Counted from the stretch's first letter, positions 44,574 through 56,599 are shown. The stretch: DNA of 64,000 bases from Tetrastigma voinierianum (GCA_016808115.1 JAEQBH010004433.1:124001-188000); one strand, 5' to 3'. A program made the numbers and translations. The notes: generated by a model not told the origin, from the letters alone.

Positions 44574-47128
44574 TGATGGCCAGAACGAAACACATGTACA
44601 AATTTATAACACTATTTGCCAAAAGACTATTGTCTAATCCCGGCGAAGCGGCGCGAACTTGTTGAAGGATGACCATATGACATATCTGAATTTATGACAC
44701 TTTATTACGAAGGACTATTGTGCAGTCTGGCGACGGCGCCCGAAAACTTGTTGGTATTGTGCCTTAGCTATTTGATTAGTTCGAATTGTTTCATTTGGAG
44801 TAAATTGTTTGAGTGGTTTTGATGGATTATGCAAGTGCACGGGTCGAACAAGTAGTAAATTGGATTTAAGTCCGGATATCGATCCACATGAGAGATCTCG
44901 AGATTCTCGATGTTACCCAGACTACTTTCAATCTATCTTTATTTGGACTCACGATGAGCCAATTGGAATCAGTTGTATAAGCTTAAAATAATAAAAACCT
45001 CGAAAAATGATTTAATAATAAATGGGTGAATATTGAAATTCAAAAATATGAGTGGAATCCCGAGCAGGTTTTACGCAAAGACATTGAAAAGACTCTTCTT
45101 GTGAAACATCAATTCACGTGAAATGCGTCACATTTGCTCATTGAACCAGTTTTAAGAACTAGTCGAGGAATATAATAGTGTAAATTTGGATCTCTCAGGC
45201 CCACAATTCATTATCTAACCTCAGCTTGTTTCTCTCGAATCTGAGTGTTAAATAACTACTTTTAATGCAGGTTGCCTTGTTACGAATTATTTTTTTCTTT
45301 TATTCGCCCCATGTCAATGACATGGATTGTAAATCGAGCTCTAAGATATAGTCGTGCGCGAATCTACACTATCTTGGTTCCTCTTCCTCGAATTAGATTG
45401 GCTCATCCTTTCCTTGATTAGATCTCTAGTATCACGGGATTGGATTTACCTGTCGAATCGAGTGAACTCTACGTATTAATACAGAATTGATAAATTGCTC
45501 CACTCGTTCTCGTCTCGAGTGAGGAAGGGTTATCGATTTAGTTACATAGAGCACGATGAATCGCCCATTGCTAGGTTTCTCCATACATTTCATAAATTGT
45601 TCATTACTCTCGGGAATTCTTCTGTGTCACTCGGAGGCGTCACGGAATCGAGTTTAAGAGACAATCCAAATTTACGGGTATGAGACACGACATTGGGATC
45701 GATAACGAAAATACCTGAAATCTAGCAAGTAGTTTATGGCTGGAGTTAATGACACTTGAATAAAATTCTTGTAGGAAAGATAATTTACGACGATAAGCGT
45801 CGGTCGATGGAAGGCGGGTTTCTAAATCCTTTAGATTACACATTACATTGGCTTGTTGATCAAGAAAACCCAGCTATGCATCGGCAGCTGAAACGAATTC
45901 GAGGGTATGCAGTAGTGCGGATAGTAATTTGAAGAAATCACGAATTTGCATTCGGCAAACTTTAACGATGAGCGTTCGGATCAAATTTGAATGGAATACA
46001 AGCTAAAATAAAAATGCGAGAAAGAAAGAAAAGAAAAGAAAGAAAATTAAAATCGAGGAGCCTTGGCCTCCCGGATCTCTCTTTGTTCGCCCGAAATTTG
46101 TTCATTCGATAGCGACCCATTATTTATAGGGTTACGAGTTGGGCCACTAATCTCGATGCACTTAACTTTTTGGACTTTAGTTAAAGCGGCCCATTAACTG
46201 TTTATTCTTGTCGCGACATCGAGCTCTTGTCGCGACTGCTTTACATTAATCTCCGGTTGTCCTTGAGAGGCTTTGTGCAGTCCGCGACATATCCTTGGTG
46301 TAGTGGATGTCGCGGCGGCCTGGGGCGTACTTGACCTTAGCGAGTGTGCATTTGATGTCGCGACAACTAATTGTTGTCGCGACCTCCTTTTCTCTGTAGT
46401 GGCTGTCGCGACCGCGATGTTGTCGCGACACTGTGGTCTCTGCAGTGGATGTCGCGACTTCCCTTCTGTGTTAGTTGATGTCGCGGCCAACCAGTCTTCT
46501 TTGCGACATCGCGCACCATATTAATTGATGTCGACCATCTCTCTTTGGCGCATTGATGTGCGACCTTAGTTTCCTTGCAAGGTGATGTCATATTTGCCGA
46601 TTCGATCGCGATGTAGCGACCACATCCAGGTGTCGCGACATAATAGTTCAGTCCATTGCTTACCTTCTGTCACGACTTCTTGTTGGTGTCGCGGCCTCGT
46701 TATCCTTTGTCTTGAATTTAGTGCATCGCGACCTCACGAAGGATGTGCGACATCATGTCTTCTTCTTTATCACTTTCTGGTAGTTTGACCTTGAACTCCT
46801 TTCCACGCTAGCTAACTGTCTTGATTATGTTTCAATTGCATTTGGACCTTTGTATTACAGCAGAAGATGCATTTTGATTCGCATGGCAGCTTCATGACAT
46901 CAATTTCTTTAATCCTTTTCTCTTCTTTCTGACTTCCTTGACCACATTATCTCGATGTTACCTGACCACATTACGCTCCTTTTCTCTTTGCATTTTACCT
47001 TTCTTTTCAATTTCTGCTGCCTGCCAGTTGGGTGAAGTTATTTCATATTCACTGCATATAAATCCCGGTCTTTTTATACTTAAAATCAATCATAAAATGG
47101 GCTGAAAATAGATGACTTTAAGCTCATC
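44574..47128 (-). mobile_element. LTR-B solo LTR, copy 4 (minus strand)
   Basis: Plus-strand left end is a degraded 'tgatggccagaacgaaacac'; right end 'ttaagctcatc'. It holds two tandem units with decayed tRNA-Asp-complementary motifs (about 44639-44658 and 44723-44745), the 'ggatttaagtccggatatcg' phrase (44862-44881) and the palindrome cluster. A target duplication is not clear. It is inserted within the C4 3' LTR. Confidence 0.75.
46200..46760. repeat. Palindrome cluster in LTR-B copy 4
   Basis: About a dozen TGTCGCGAC-type sites within 560 bp, for example near 46209, 46228, 46355, 46374, 46405, 46421 and 46450. Some pairs are 19 bp apart, as in copy 1 (46209 and 46228; 46355 and 46374). 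Confidence 0.85.
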
Positions 47129-47619
47129 GGTGTAAAGTTGATTTGATTACAAGCGATGCGAGCTTATAGGTGCTTTCGGTATAAAGGAAATTACAAAAAG
47201 TGTATTTAAGAACGAAATTACATAAGGGCAAACTTGTATGAAAACCACCAGCCGAGTGGATAAAAGCCGGTTAGGTGGCTTGGTGTTCACGGGTTGCGAA
47301 AATTGGCAACTGCGAAATTTGCGAGGTTGCCAAATTCACCTTGGCTTCAAGCCAGTTTGCTCCTCATTCTTGATAAATTTGCTCCTAATTTCCTCATATT
47401 TGATCATGTAACTTGGTCGGCTCGGGGTTCATCGTGTTTAAGTCGAGTGAAGAAATAGAAGGCATTCGACTACAAAAACTAAAATAGCTCTAATGTGATC
47501 GATGTAAGTAGGGACCCCGATATATCAATTGAGTTATTGAAGCGATTAGTACGAAAAAGGCGCATAAGAGCACACCCAATAAACAAGGCTCGATATTGCC
47601 TTTATTTGAGTACTAATCA

Positions 47620-48880
47620 CTTCCCAACGAGACATTGCTAGTCCCTTGGCAATGATAAAAAGAGGAAGATCATACGAGATCTGTTTTTGAAATGGTATGC
47701 ATTCGAAAGTATGCGAAATACTTGACCTTTAGTATGACCCAGTTGGAACTCTGTATAAAGACCAACTTGGGAGAACAAATGCCATATAGGAGAAAGTTTA
47801 AGGCGTGATAATTCCAAGGCGTCGACCTTAAATTCCACGAAATCTAAGTGTTTTTAGGTGATCGGTTTTGACCGCGACAAAGTTACTTTCCACCCACACC
47901 CTTTGACGGCCTACGCGATACGTTGAACATGTTGACCCTGACCTAAATAGTTCAGGTTCCACACTTGTTCATACGCTGTTATGCGTAGGGTCGCGATGCG
48001 AAAGCTTCGACTTCACGAAGTCAGGTGTAGCGAGGAGATCCGCAGAAGCGACTCGACCAACTAAGGTTTGGGGGCATCAGAAGTTAAAGGATCTTTCGAC
48101 CACGCAGGCTCTACGGGTTTTCACCCCGAACTTGAATGATTTGAGAATCCGGCCTCTGACTGCGAAAACCCCACCGTCCACCCGTATACTTGAGCCTGAG
48201 AGTCGGTGGCTCCCGGCCGGTTGGTTTAGGGCACCGGGCTTTAAAGGCCTTCGCCATAGACCCCTCGGACTGTGCTCGGGTTTCAAGAGACGAAGTGGCG
48301 CGGCTTTCTGAGTCCTCTCTTTTCTTTTTTCTTTTTCTTTCTTTTTGACTTTTCTTTTTCTTTTGGAAGACTCGTGCCTTAGTTCTTAAGGAACTGTCCC
48401 ATTATGGGCGTCAGCGATCTTAAAGTCGGTTTATAAAGTAAAGGAGAATGCAACCTCTTAGCCCATTGATATGGCCCAATGTGAAGCTGTGTGTGTGGCT
48501 AGAGAATGGCGGAAGACAGGGAGTAATTACCAGGGTCTTCGACTGACAAAAAAAACTCAATCAGGCATGGAACCATTCTAGCATTTGGTATCATACAGTG
48601 TTTCAAATTTTCAATTTACATGAAAGGAAAAATCATAATAAAATAGGGTCAAAATGAAATGCTAAAGTGTAGAAAAATAGATTTGTATTATATATATCAA
48701 GGTGAATTTTAAAAAATTTTAGACTTTTGTAAAGTAAGCAATGACCTACAAATAAACAAAAAAATGGGCTTTGTTGGCGCGAAGTCTGAGAAGTAAAACT
48801 AAAACGAGGAGTGAACATCACTTCGACACTAAGCGTCGACACATGAGCGAGAAAGTTATTAAGATGGTACCTCCCTCAAT
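47620..48880 (-). mobile_element. C4 3' untranslated region
   Basis: Non-coding. Shares the family 3' blocks with C1 and C3: 'gaatgatttgagaatccggc', 'gtcggtggctcccggcc', a CTTTTT run at 48315-48362 and 'ttttggaagactcgtgcc'. No protein trace. Confidence 0.75.
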
Positions 48881-48889
48881 CGAGTGGGT

Positions 48890-50718
48890 ACGGAGAAGGA
48901 TCATCCTCGGCTGGGCGGGTTAAAGCTCTTGGTGAAGTAGGTGCGATCTTCTTTATCATTGCCCGACACGTCGAGGAGCTAGAGGTAGATGGTGGAGAGG
49001 CCGTCTAGGGAGGGATAATTTGAGGCTGGCGAGGGGGCTGCGGAGACAACGGGGAGGCTAGTGGCTCTCTAAGCAAGATCTTTGGCCTGGATATGTGCTA
49101 CGAAAGCCTCGGTGCGGGTCATCCTCTCTACCAGTGTGCCCTGTGAAGTTGCAAATGAAGAATTTGTCGTGGGTGGGATGTGCGGGCCGGAGTCTCCGCA
49201 GGAGCCGGGAAGTCCACTGCGAGGGAGGGAGTGTGTACTACGGGGTTGTGTGGAGGTGCTCGGCCTGTATACCGAATCGAGCAGTGGGCATGGGGCTGAT
49301 AATACGTGGAGAGGTAGAGACATCGGGCTGCGATGCTGAAGAGTTAAATTTCTTGGAGGCTTGATGGTAGGTGGAGAGTGAGCTGGAGGATCTTGGTGGC
49401 AGGGCAGGCTCCCCGGTGTGCTTTCGACTATAGAGACAAGTCCCCTCGAGCACTATCATCAGTTGGCTCGTCCTCGCCTGATCCCAGAGGGGGAAGATGG
49501 AAGGCTCGAGGCCTGGCCCGCCATCGATCAATAGTAAGGGTGGCTTCACGAGCGTGATCTCAATCGGCTCGGTAGGGAACTTTGATATGCTCGAAGCTTT
49601 GACATAATAGGCGAGGAAATAGAAGAGGCATGGACTCAGCTCGGGGCAAACTCCGGCGGTGGACTACGTCGCTTGAAGCGGAATAATGAGAATTCATGTC
49701 GGCTCAGTCGAGTGGCCGATTATCCTACGAAAATGCGATATAATACCTCGAGATAGCTCATCTCCTTTGTACGATATCTTTGAAGTGGAAACATATTAGA
49801 CCTGGCGTAATTACATAAGAAGCATCACGCTACGGAAAGTCTTGCTTTGAATAATATCGACCAGCGATGCGTCCGTGGGGAAGCTGGGACCATACTCCCT
49901 AGTCGAAGGATGGGTAGGCTGTCTATCTTAGAGCTACATTGGCGGACCTTTGGTAGATGGAAGCATTTGTGATATCGGAGGGCCCAAGAAGTATCCACGG
50001 CTTCTTGAGCGATAGAAAAATGAAGCGATCGAGTTGGCCTCTCGCACGGATGTCGTCTCGTATGATGGGAACTTCGATGTGGCTAGAGGATAATAATCTT
50101 GACGGCACCATGAATGGCTCAGGATGAATGCCGTGTAGAGAGCATGGGAGTCTCGGGCCCGGGTCGTAGATAAATCTTAGGGAGATGCGTAGTACACCTC
50201 CCAGCTAGAGTCTCTCCCTGCCGGCTAACATTCCACGGGATGGGAGTGCGAGGGAAATGGAAGGCGATCGATGATGGATGTCGAGATAAATGCGGGAATA
50301 CGGAAATACTGCGATAAGGTGGAGGTGGTGCCACTGGATCTCAGTAGATGACTCCACAGGCTTGAAGTCAAGACCTGGCAGGCGAGTGGGGACCTCGAGT
50401 AGCACGAGATGCGGCGGGTGGAGTGGGCGACAGTATGATATCTCCCTCTGGGCAAGGGCCACGGAAGGAGGAACCCTCGGCATCTCGACGCTCCCGAGGC
50501 GGGCGCGCAAGCATCTTGGGGTTGGCGCCCTGCTGCGGCGGCGGCCGAGTGGCGCGATAGAAGAGTTGCGGCAGCGAGGGCCACCGGTGGGCGGGGGCGG
50601 CGGCCGCGAGAGGCGGGCGGGGGGCGCCGCGGCCGGAGGGGCCGACAGTAGGGGGAGTGGGGCCTTGGCGAACCTGCGACCTGAAAGAGTGAGCTCCTCT
50701 TGTCTTCGCCATTTTCAA
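48890..50718 (-). pseudogene. GC-rich degenerate ORF in the post-pol position of C4
   Basis: On the minus strand a frame opens near 50712 with M-A-K-T-R-G-A, followed by a Pro/Ala/Arg-rich N-terminus (to about 50370), then decayed sequence with pieces such as R-G-Q-L-D-R-F-I-F-L-S-L near 50010-50045, and a Pro/Ser/Thr-rich tail near 49070-49320. From memory, Athila-type elements of several dicots carry an extra ORF beginning M-A-K-T-R-G between pol and the 3' LTR; the position fits. Stops and frameshifts are frequent. Function of such ORFs is not established. C3 has no counterpart. Confidence 0.5.
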
Positions 50719-50719
50719 A

Positions 50720-51178
50720 CACGAGGAAGCGAACTTGAGAGGAGAAGTGGTTTTTACGAGGTAAGAAGGTTGAAGTGTGATTTGAAAATGAAAGGGATCA
50801 AGGGTTTATAAAGGGGAGGAGGGGTAGGTGGGAAGATATGAAAAATTAATGGCTTTTAATGACCATTAATTGAATGGCTCAAAAGATTATAAAATTTAAT
50901 TTCAGGAGCGTCAAGCGGAGGGTTGCAGGAAAATAAAGAGTTGCAGGGGAGAAGATGAAGCGGTGCCGACGGGTTGAATTTTTGCCGGCCTGCGGGGGAT
51001 TCCTCAGGCAAAATTTTGTTCCCCACACTATTGTTACCTCTTGCAAACACAGACCAAATTATGAGTAATTAAGCTAGAAAAATAAGAAAATTCAAAAAAT
51101 TTGGAAAATAAAGGATATTAAAGAAAATCCTAATTTAAAAATTGAAATAAAATAAAATAAAAATCTAATTAAAATTTA
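50720..51178 (-). mobile_element. C4 AT-rich spacer
   Basis: Non-coding, strongly AT-rich from 51040 to 51178, with 'ggagggttgcaggaaa'-type phrases shared with C3 (about 55970-55995). It lies where RT and integrase would be in a full element. Confidence 0.7.
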
Positions 51179-51210
51179 GAGTGGTTTCCAAGTTCCTGCA
51201 TGAACCACTC
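51179..51210 (-). other. Hairpin at the pol-deletion junction of C4
   Basis: Arms GAGTGGTT (51179-51186) and AACCACTC (51203-51210) with a 16-nt loop. C3 has a stronger form at the same relative position. Confidence 0.65.
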
Positions 51211-51249
51211 CCTGTGATGTTGATAAGAGGTCTCATGGTGGGTCAAGGA

Positions 51250-51860
51250 GGAGAAGCTCCTCATTAGCTACGATGGGTGTCTTTGTAGTTGAGTTAAACC
51301 TGTTTGCTCACAGTTGTTAAGCATTATGCTCTTTGGTGGTGCTGGTGGCATGACAGATGCAGTTGATCCTTCATCAACTAATTCTTGGTTCTCAATTAAT
51401 TCTTCTTGCAGTTTATGAATACTGGCTTTTCCTTCACCTATGCCACTTAGGCAGACTTCTTGACTTATGCTCCTTATCTCGGTGGCTTATCCACACTGTT
51501 ACTCAGTGAAAAATCGAGCTCGAAGTCCGTGATTGATTACGCGTGGCGTAACCAAAAATGGCCTCCCAAGTATGATAGGCACTTGGTGAGTGCTCTCTGC
51601 CATTGGCTCACGTATGAACCACGAAATCCAGGATAATAGAAATCATCTACCTCTACCCAGAGGCATCATAACTTCTCCTTTGGTATTTTCAGCGTCGTCT
51701 GGCCCAAGGATAGGATGATGTAGGTAAAAGCCGGCTCCACAAACCTAGCTGCTTGTACATTGGTATGGCGGTAGGTTGACAACGGCTCCCAAAATCCAGC
51801 GGTGCCTTGTCTATACGGGTCCCTCGATGTTAGGCGAGATGGTGGGGGATCCACGGATCT
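51250..51860 (-). pseudogene. C4 protease
   Basis: Minus-strand frame D-P-W-I-P-H-H near 51840-51860 (from the D-P-G-S-P/F-T motif), then D-K-A-P-L-D-F-G-S at about 51790-51815, corresponding to the D-L-G-A active site of Athila proteases with the Asp kept and Ala changed to Ser. M-Y-K-Q-L-G-L follows and then decayed sequence with I-L-D-F-V-V. Stops follow; the frame fades into the hairpin/spacer without entering RT. Confidence 0.7.
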
Positions 51861-52380
51861 TTGTATTTCAACAAAGGTTTTATTTGGATGATAGAAGTGA
51901 CTTGTTGATCGAAGGCCTTCTTGATAATGTCTGACCGCGTGTACCGCGAGTCCTTAAGAAATTTAGCATAGGTTAGAACTTGTTTGATCATATCAAGCAG
52001 GGGGTTGTTCACCTTGACCTGCCTTAGCACTTCCAGGATGCCTTCTTGCTTAGAAGCCTTCTTTTTACTCTTAGACGAGGAAATGGGGGGGAGCATGCTT
52101 TCTTTCTTCATCTTTCTTTGAGCCAGGAAGGCCACCTGATGCCTCGCCTCTTTCTTTTTCCTTGAAGTGCTCTTGCGGATATGGGCATTGATTGCTCAAT
52201 TTCCTTACCACTCCTCAAGGTGATAATGGCCTGGACTTCATCCATTTTTGGTGCAGGCTCGTTGAGAAAGCTTATTTCATGCACCCCCCTAGGATTGGGC
52301 AGTGTTTGGGAAGGGAATCTCCCTTTTTCCTGCACTTGTTGTTGATTGTTCAGGCTACTGATAGATGATTTCATGGTATC
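51861..52380 (-). pseudogene. C4 gag-protease linker
   Basis: Contains L-E-V-L-R-Q-V-K-V-N-N-P-L-L-D-M-I, then L-T-Y-A-K-F-L-K-D (51930-52060) and, further upstream, K-G-R-F-P-S-Q-T and A-I-I-T-L-R-S-G-K-E-I (52190-52330). These are diagnostic Athila blocks. Confidence 0.8.
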
Positions 52381-53700
52381 AATTTTTTTGATTCAGGCTT
52401 TTGTGAAGCCCTTCAATTCTTTTGTCCATGGAGCTTTATACCTTTTCTATTCTTTGGTTAATCCCAGAGCATTGATAGTTTTACTTGCTCCTCCGCAAAA
52501 TTCCCATGCCTTGCTCAGGTCGCTGATAGCTTGCTCCGGTGATGAGGTTGGTGGGCTCTTTCTTGAGAGGAATTGGACCCATCTTTGTTGCTCTTGATGG
52601 TGCCCACACAGAACATATCTGAGGAGAGTTTAGGCTTCAGACCGGGTTGGAATTGGTTCTTAGTTGGGTTATAAGTGTTACCATACTAGGCATCAGTTGG
52701 TGGCCTATTTTGGCCCACCACATTTGCATTTTCAACCATCAGTTCCCTTATTGAGTGGGAAATTGGACAATGCTCTCCTTGATGACTGGTAGATTGACAA
52801 TTAAAACATGGTTGGCTAGGCATAGATGCCTCGATCCGCTGCCACTTACCTCCCAGTGATTTCTATGCTTTCGAGTTCTTCCATCATGCTTGGGGGCAGG
52901 CTTAGCCTTTAAATTCAGCATCATGCAATCGGAGAATAAATGCCTCCCCTTTGGTTTACTGTTGGTTTCATTCTCTCTACCTCCCTTGGGTTCGCTCATC
53001 CCGTCCCTTGGATGTTTGACCCGGCGTAGTTAAAGAAGTCCATGGCTTAAATCGAGTTTTTACTAAGAGTCCCTCACACATGGTCTCGGGAGTTGTTTCA
53101 TGGAAGAGGACATTCCATCACGAGAAATGGTTCACCAGCATCCATGTATCAAAGCCATGGTGAGGGCATGCGATGGTTTCGAATGCCTTGCGGCAACGAT
53201 AAAACGCTGAGTGTCGCGAAACGCGAGGTGCGGATCTTCGTCTTGGTTGTTGGTCTTATAAGCAGCGAAGAACTTCTTGAGTGCACTGCGGCTCGGCCCG
53301 GTTACGATGGTCCTTGGCCTTAGTGAATTAAGCCAAATTTTTGGCCTTATCTTTACGAAATTGAAAGGGAAGCCTTGACGAGCAAGTCATATAGATACCT
53401 TCTTTGAAAGTCGTGCGAACTTCCTCAAAATCGAATATGTGTGTATGGATTTTCATTTTCCATACCATGAAAAGTCGAGGGGCTTGAGGCACCAAATAAG
53501 GTCTCACTTTGCCATCCTGCAGGTATAATGCATGAGGTGCACTCACCCTTGGTGGGTGGAATGTGATCCCTCATTGTCTGTATGCATTGGGTTCCTGATA
53601 GACACCGGTAGCTCTCACTAACTCTTCGGTGGGTTTCCATCGATTGGTGTACGGGCTAGCCTGACCCTCTTCAATTGAAGCTTCGCGCTTTCAATCTGCT
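52381..53700 (-). pseudogene. C4 gag
   Basis: The zinc-knuckle region near 52745-52830 is decayed. At 52990-53330 the gag domain reads with frame changes; R-K-D-K-A-K-N-L-A near 53330-53360 and P-Y-T-H-I near 53425-53445 match the gag core seen intact in C3. The N-terminus is lost in frameshifts. Confidence 0.65.
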
Positions 53701-53931
53701 GCGAGTGTTTTTACGTCCCAACTGCATAGCTGCCCATGATCACCCGCAGTAAAGAAACCCAGTAAAAACTAGACTAACAAAAAGGTTATTGGTTAGCTAA
53801 AATCAAAACAATGGTAACAGTCTGCACAGGGAAGTTTTCAAACTCCCTGCAGTGAAATCTTCAAATTCCCCTACAGTGAACTGCAAGTGGGGAAAAATGA
53901 TAAAATAAAAAAGAAATGAGATTGCACCGAA

Positions 53932-54004
53932 ACTTATGATGTGAATCCATAGAGTTCTTTGCCTTTCTTTCTCGCTGGGCACCCATCCCCGGCAACAAAC
54001 GCCG
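53932..54004 (-). other. C4 leader: decayed hairpin and PBS
   Basis: PBS remnant ATCCCCGGCAACAAACGCCG (about 53985-54004) adjoins the LTR; ATCCCCGGCAAC is an exact piece of the tRNA-Asp complement. The hairpin arms at 53932-53955 (ACTTATGAT and ATCCATAGAGT) are decayed relative to C1 and C3. Confidence 0.65.
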
Positions 54005-54005
54005 T

Positions 54006-55337
54006 TGAGTTCGTTTGTGCCGCGTGGGTGTTCGAGATCGACAAAATTTATAGCTGGGATTCCCTATTCGCAGAGAGCGTGGCAAGAGCTGTTGCGGTAT
54101 AATTGGCTCTAGGGTCGAACCACGAGGGGATGGGTTTCTTCGTGAAAAGAAGAGTTACGATTACGTGAAAATGGTGTTTCGTTGGTTTATAGGGTGTGTG
54201 AAAGCGATTGTGTGTGAGATGGATTTGCGAGCTAAAATAACTATGTAAAAAATTAAAGAAATCCTTGAAGTCTCGGGGCCACTAAAACTGAGTGTTCCTA
54301 GGTTAACCCGACATGTACTCGGGTCTTTATCCTCATGTTTAAGAGCATGACATATAATCATTTCTCGAGCGGATCTTCATTTAGCTTTAAAACCTAAGCC
54401 ACTAGGATTTCCTTTTGAAAGATGGCATTTCATTAGGCTCAAATGTCACTAGCGGTGAAAACACATCTAAAACACTACCCTACGATAACTAATGAGGAGA
54501 CAACTAGCGGGCTCGAGTGGATCTAGTTAAAGTATCCATAACGAAGCACCCAGAAATACACCCAAAGGGAACATGCTTAAAACAACTTTATGGTGAGAAG
54601 CGGGGAGCCTGAAATACTAAACTAAACACGAACATGAAGAGCATGAGAACATGTAGCTAAACTAAAAACAACACTGTGGCCTTCCCGCTTCAAGGATCGG
54701 GGGTGTGCTTGAAGCATCCCTTGATTTGTCATCGTGAGGGTGTTTGGCTGCAATCTTGAGAAGTGAAGGGAGAAGAAGAGAAAATCCTGACAATAGAGAG
54801 GGAGGAAGCAGCGCTGGCGATTGATTGAGTGACAAAAAGTTGATTTTATTACAAGCGTCTTGAGCATATAGGTGCTTTCGGTATAGGAAATTACAAAGTG
54901 TGTTAAGGGCAGAAATTACATAAGGGCAAACTTGTATAAAACCACCCGACAAGTGGATCGCGATCGGGTTAGCGGTGTTCGCGGGTTGCGAAAGGTGGCC
55001 TTTGCGAAATTCGCACCCTACGAGGGTTTGCGGGTTGCCGGTCCACAACCCCTAAACTCAGCAGTTTGCTCACTCCTTCTTCAATAAATTTGCTCCGAAT
55101 TTCCTCAGATTTGATCATGCAACTTCAAATTCGGCTCAGGTTCATCGTGTTTGAGTCAAATTGAAGAAATAGAAGGCATTCGACCTGCAAAACTACTAAA
55201 ATAGCTACAAAATGTGATCAGTAGCAAAGCCGGGACCCCAATGTATCAATTGAGTTATTGAAGTCGATTAGTACACAAAAAGCATATAAAGCCTGCAATA
55301 AACAAGGCTCAATATTGCACTATTTGGGTACTAATCA
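54006..55337 (-). repeat. C4 5' LTR
   Basis: 1,332 bp; plus-strand start TGAGTTCGTTTGTGCC, end GGTACTAATCA, then target duplication aattg. It matches the two halves of 43746-47619. Contains GTTGCGAAA-type repeats near 54975-55030. Confidence 0.85.
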
Positions 55338-56322
55338 AATTGAATAGTTTGATTTTTTCAAGCTACTTGGTAAGCAACCATAAAAAATGATTATAATTTT
55401 TTTTAAAATCGAGAAAAAGTAAGGTGTATAGTATGTATTATATAAAAAAATGACTATATTTTAAACTTTTCCAAAAGCAAATAACAACTATAAACAAAAC
55501 AAATAACTATACAAAGAAAACTAAATAGTGAGTCATTAACCTTAACAAAATGAGCTTTAACAAAGAAATGAAAAACAAAATGCAAAATAAATGTCACTTC
55601 CTTCGTATAACTCTCCCCACAAACCAAATGTCACATTGTCATGATAGGGCTTGGATTGAGATTAGAGAAGGGAAGTGCCTACCTCCCTTGATGAAATGTG
55701 TGCTCGTTGTTGGATAGGGACTTCCTGATCTTTATAGACACCTTATTCACTCCGTTTGGGCTTCAAATGAACAAGTTAGAAGAGGAAAAGAGAGAGAAAA
55801 AAGTGACCAATTGGAGCATTTTGAAAATTTTGCCTTTCTAAACATTTCAAAAGTGTTCTTTCTAGTAATATTTAGATTCTACACTCTCTAAGCTTTCCAA
55901 CGTACCAAAATTACTCAAAATGGAGTTCGGATTAAAGTTATGCTTGAGAAAACAAAATGGGGCTGCGAGGGTGGAGGGTTGCGGGGAATTTACCGCCTTG
56001 GGTGCGCGATTTTTTTTACTTTTAAATAAAAATAATTTAATTATATATATATATATATATATAAGGCAAAAAAAAATAGATAGTGCAGACTCTGAGAAAT
56101 TTCGCATCGTGTGAAATTTTTTGGGTGAGCTTCTGGACCTCCTACTGCAAAAATTTGACCCAAATTGTTAAAATAAACACAGAAAAAATTAAGAAAAAAT
56201 GCAGAAAAATGAAAATATGCCCAGAAAACTAAATTAACCAAAATTAAAAGATAATCTAAAAGAAAATTAAATAAATCACAAATGAAACTTAAAGTAAAAG
56301 CGAATAAAGTCTAACAAAAATT
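55338..56322 (-). mobile_element. C3 3' untranslated region (right part) and AT-rich spacer
   Basis: Continues the C3 sequence interrupted at 43745. Non-coding. A (TA)n run lies at 56042-56062. 'gagggtggagggttgcgggg' near 55968-55987 matches the C4 spacer. There is no GC-rich ORF here, unlike C4. Confidence 0.7.
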
Positions 56323-56355
56323 GGAGTGGTTTCATATTCTTGTAGAAACCACTCC
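56323..56355 (-). other. Hairpin at the pol-deletion junction of C3
   Basis: Perfect 11-bp stem with arms GGAGTGGTTTC and GAAACCACTCC around an 11-nt loop. Same position relative to protease and spacer as the C4 hairpin at 51179. Confidence 0.75.
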
Positions 56356-56599
56356 CATTCAATGATCATACACAGTTTCATGGAGGGTCGGAGGAGAAGT
56401 CCCTCCATTAATGCAGCGTGGTGAGCTGCGATGAGGTTGAGGTTTACGCCTCTCTTGTTTAAACACTCAGCCTTAGTGGTCTTGGGGGAGTCGGTGGTCT
56501 TTGGAGGGTGGCGATCACGGGTTAATTCTTCATCAAGCTGCTGATGATCTTCGTCAATTCACTCCTCCTTTCTGATTTATTGCTTGTTTCTAGGTGGAA

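Larger units (their letters stand above)
43746..47619 (-). repeat. C4 3' LTR, interrupted by LTR-B copy 4
   Basis: Left segment 43746-44573 and right segment 47129-47619 match 54006-54836 and 54837-55337 of the 5' LTR. Starts TGATTTTTTT on the plus strand and ends ACTAATCA; followed by 'acgagacattgctagtccc'. Confidence 0.85.
43746..55337 (-). mobile_element. Element C4: Athila-type, pol-less, nested in C3
   Basis: 11,592 bp on the minus strand including a 2.6 kb LTR-B insertion. Exact target duplications aattg at 43741-43745 and 55338-55342. 5' LTR 54006-55337, PBS remnant, gag, protease, AT-rich spacer with hairpin, a GC-rich degenerate ORF in the post-pol position, 3' untranslated region and 3' LTR. 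No RT or integrase trace. Its LTRs form a subgroup distinct from C1/C3. Confidence 0.85.

Noticed and set aside
50290..50811. 173-codon Arg/Gly-rich plus-strand frame
   Set aside because: Antisense to the GC-rich Athila-type ORF; an open frame caused by high GC. Its content is not that of a known family.
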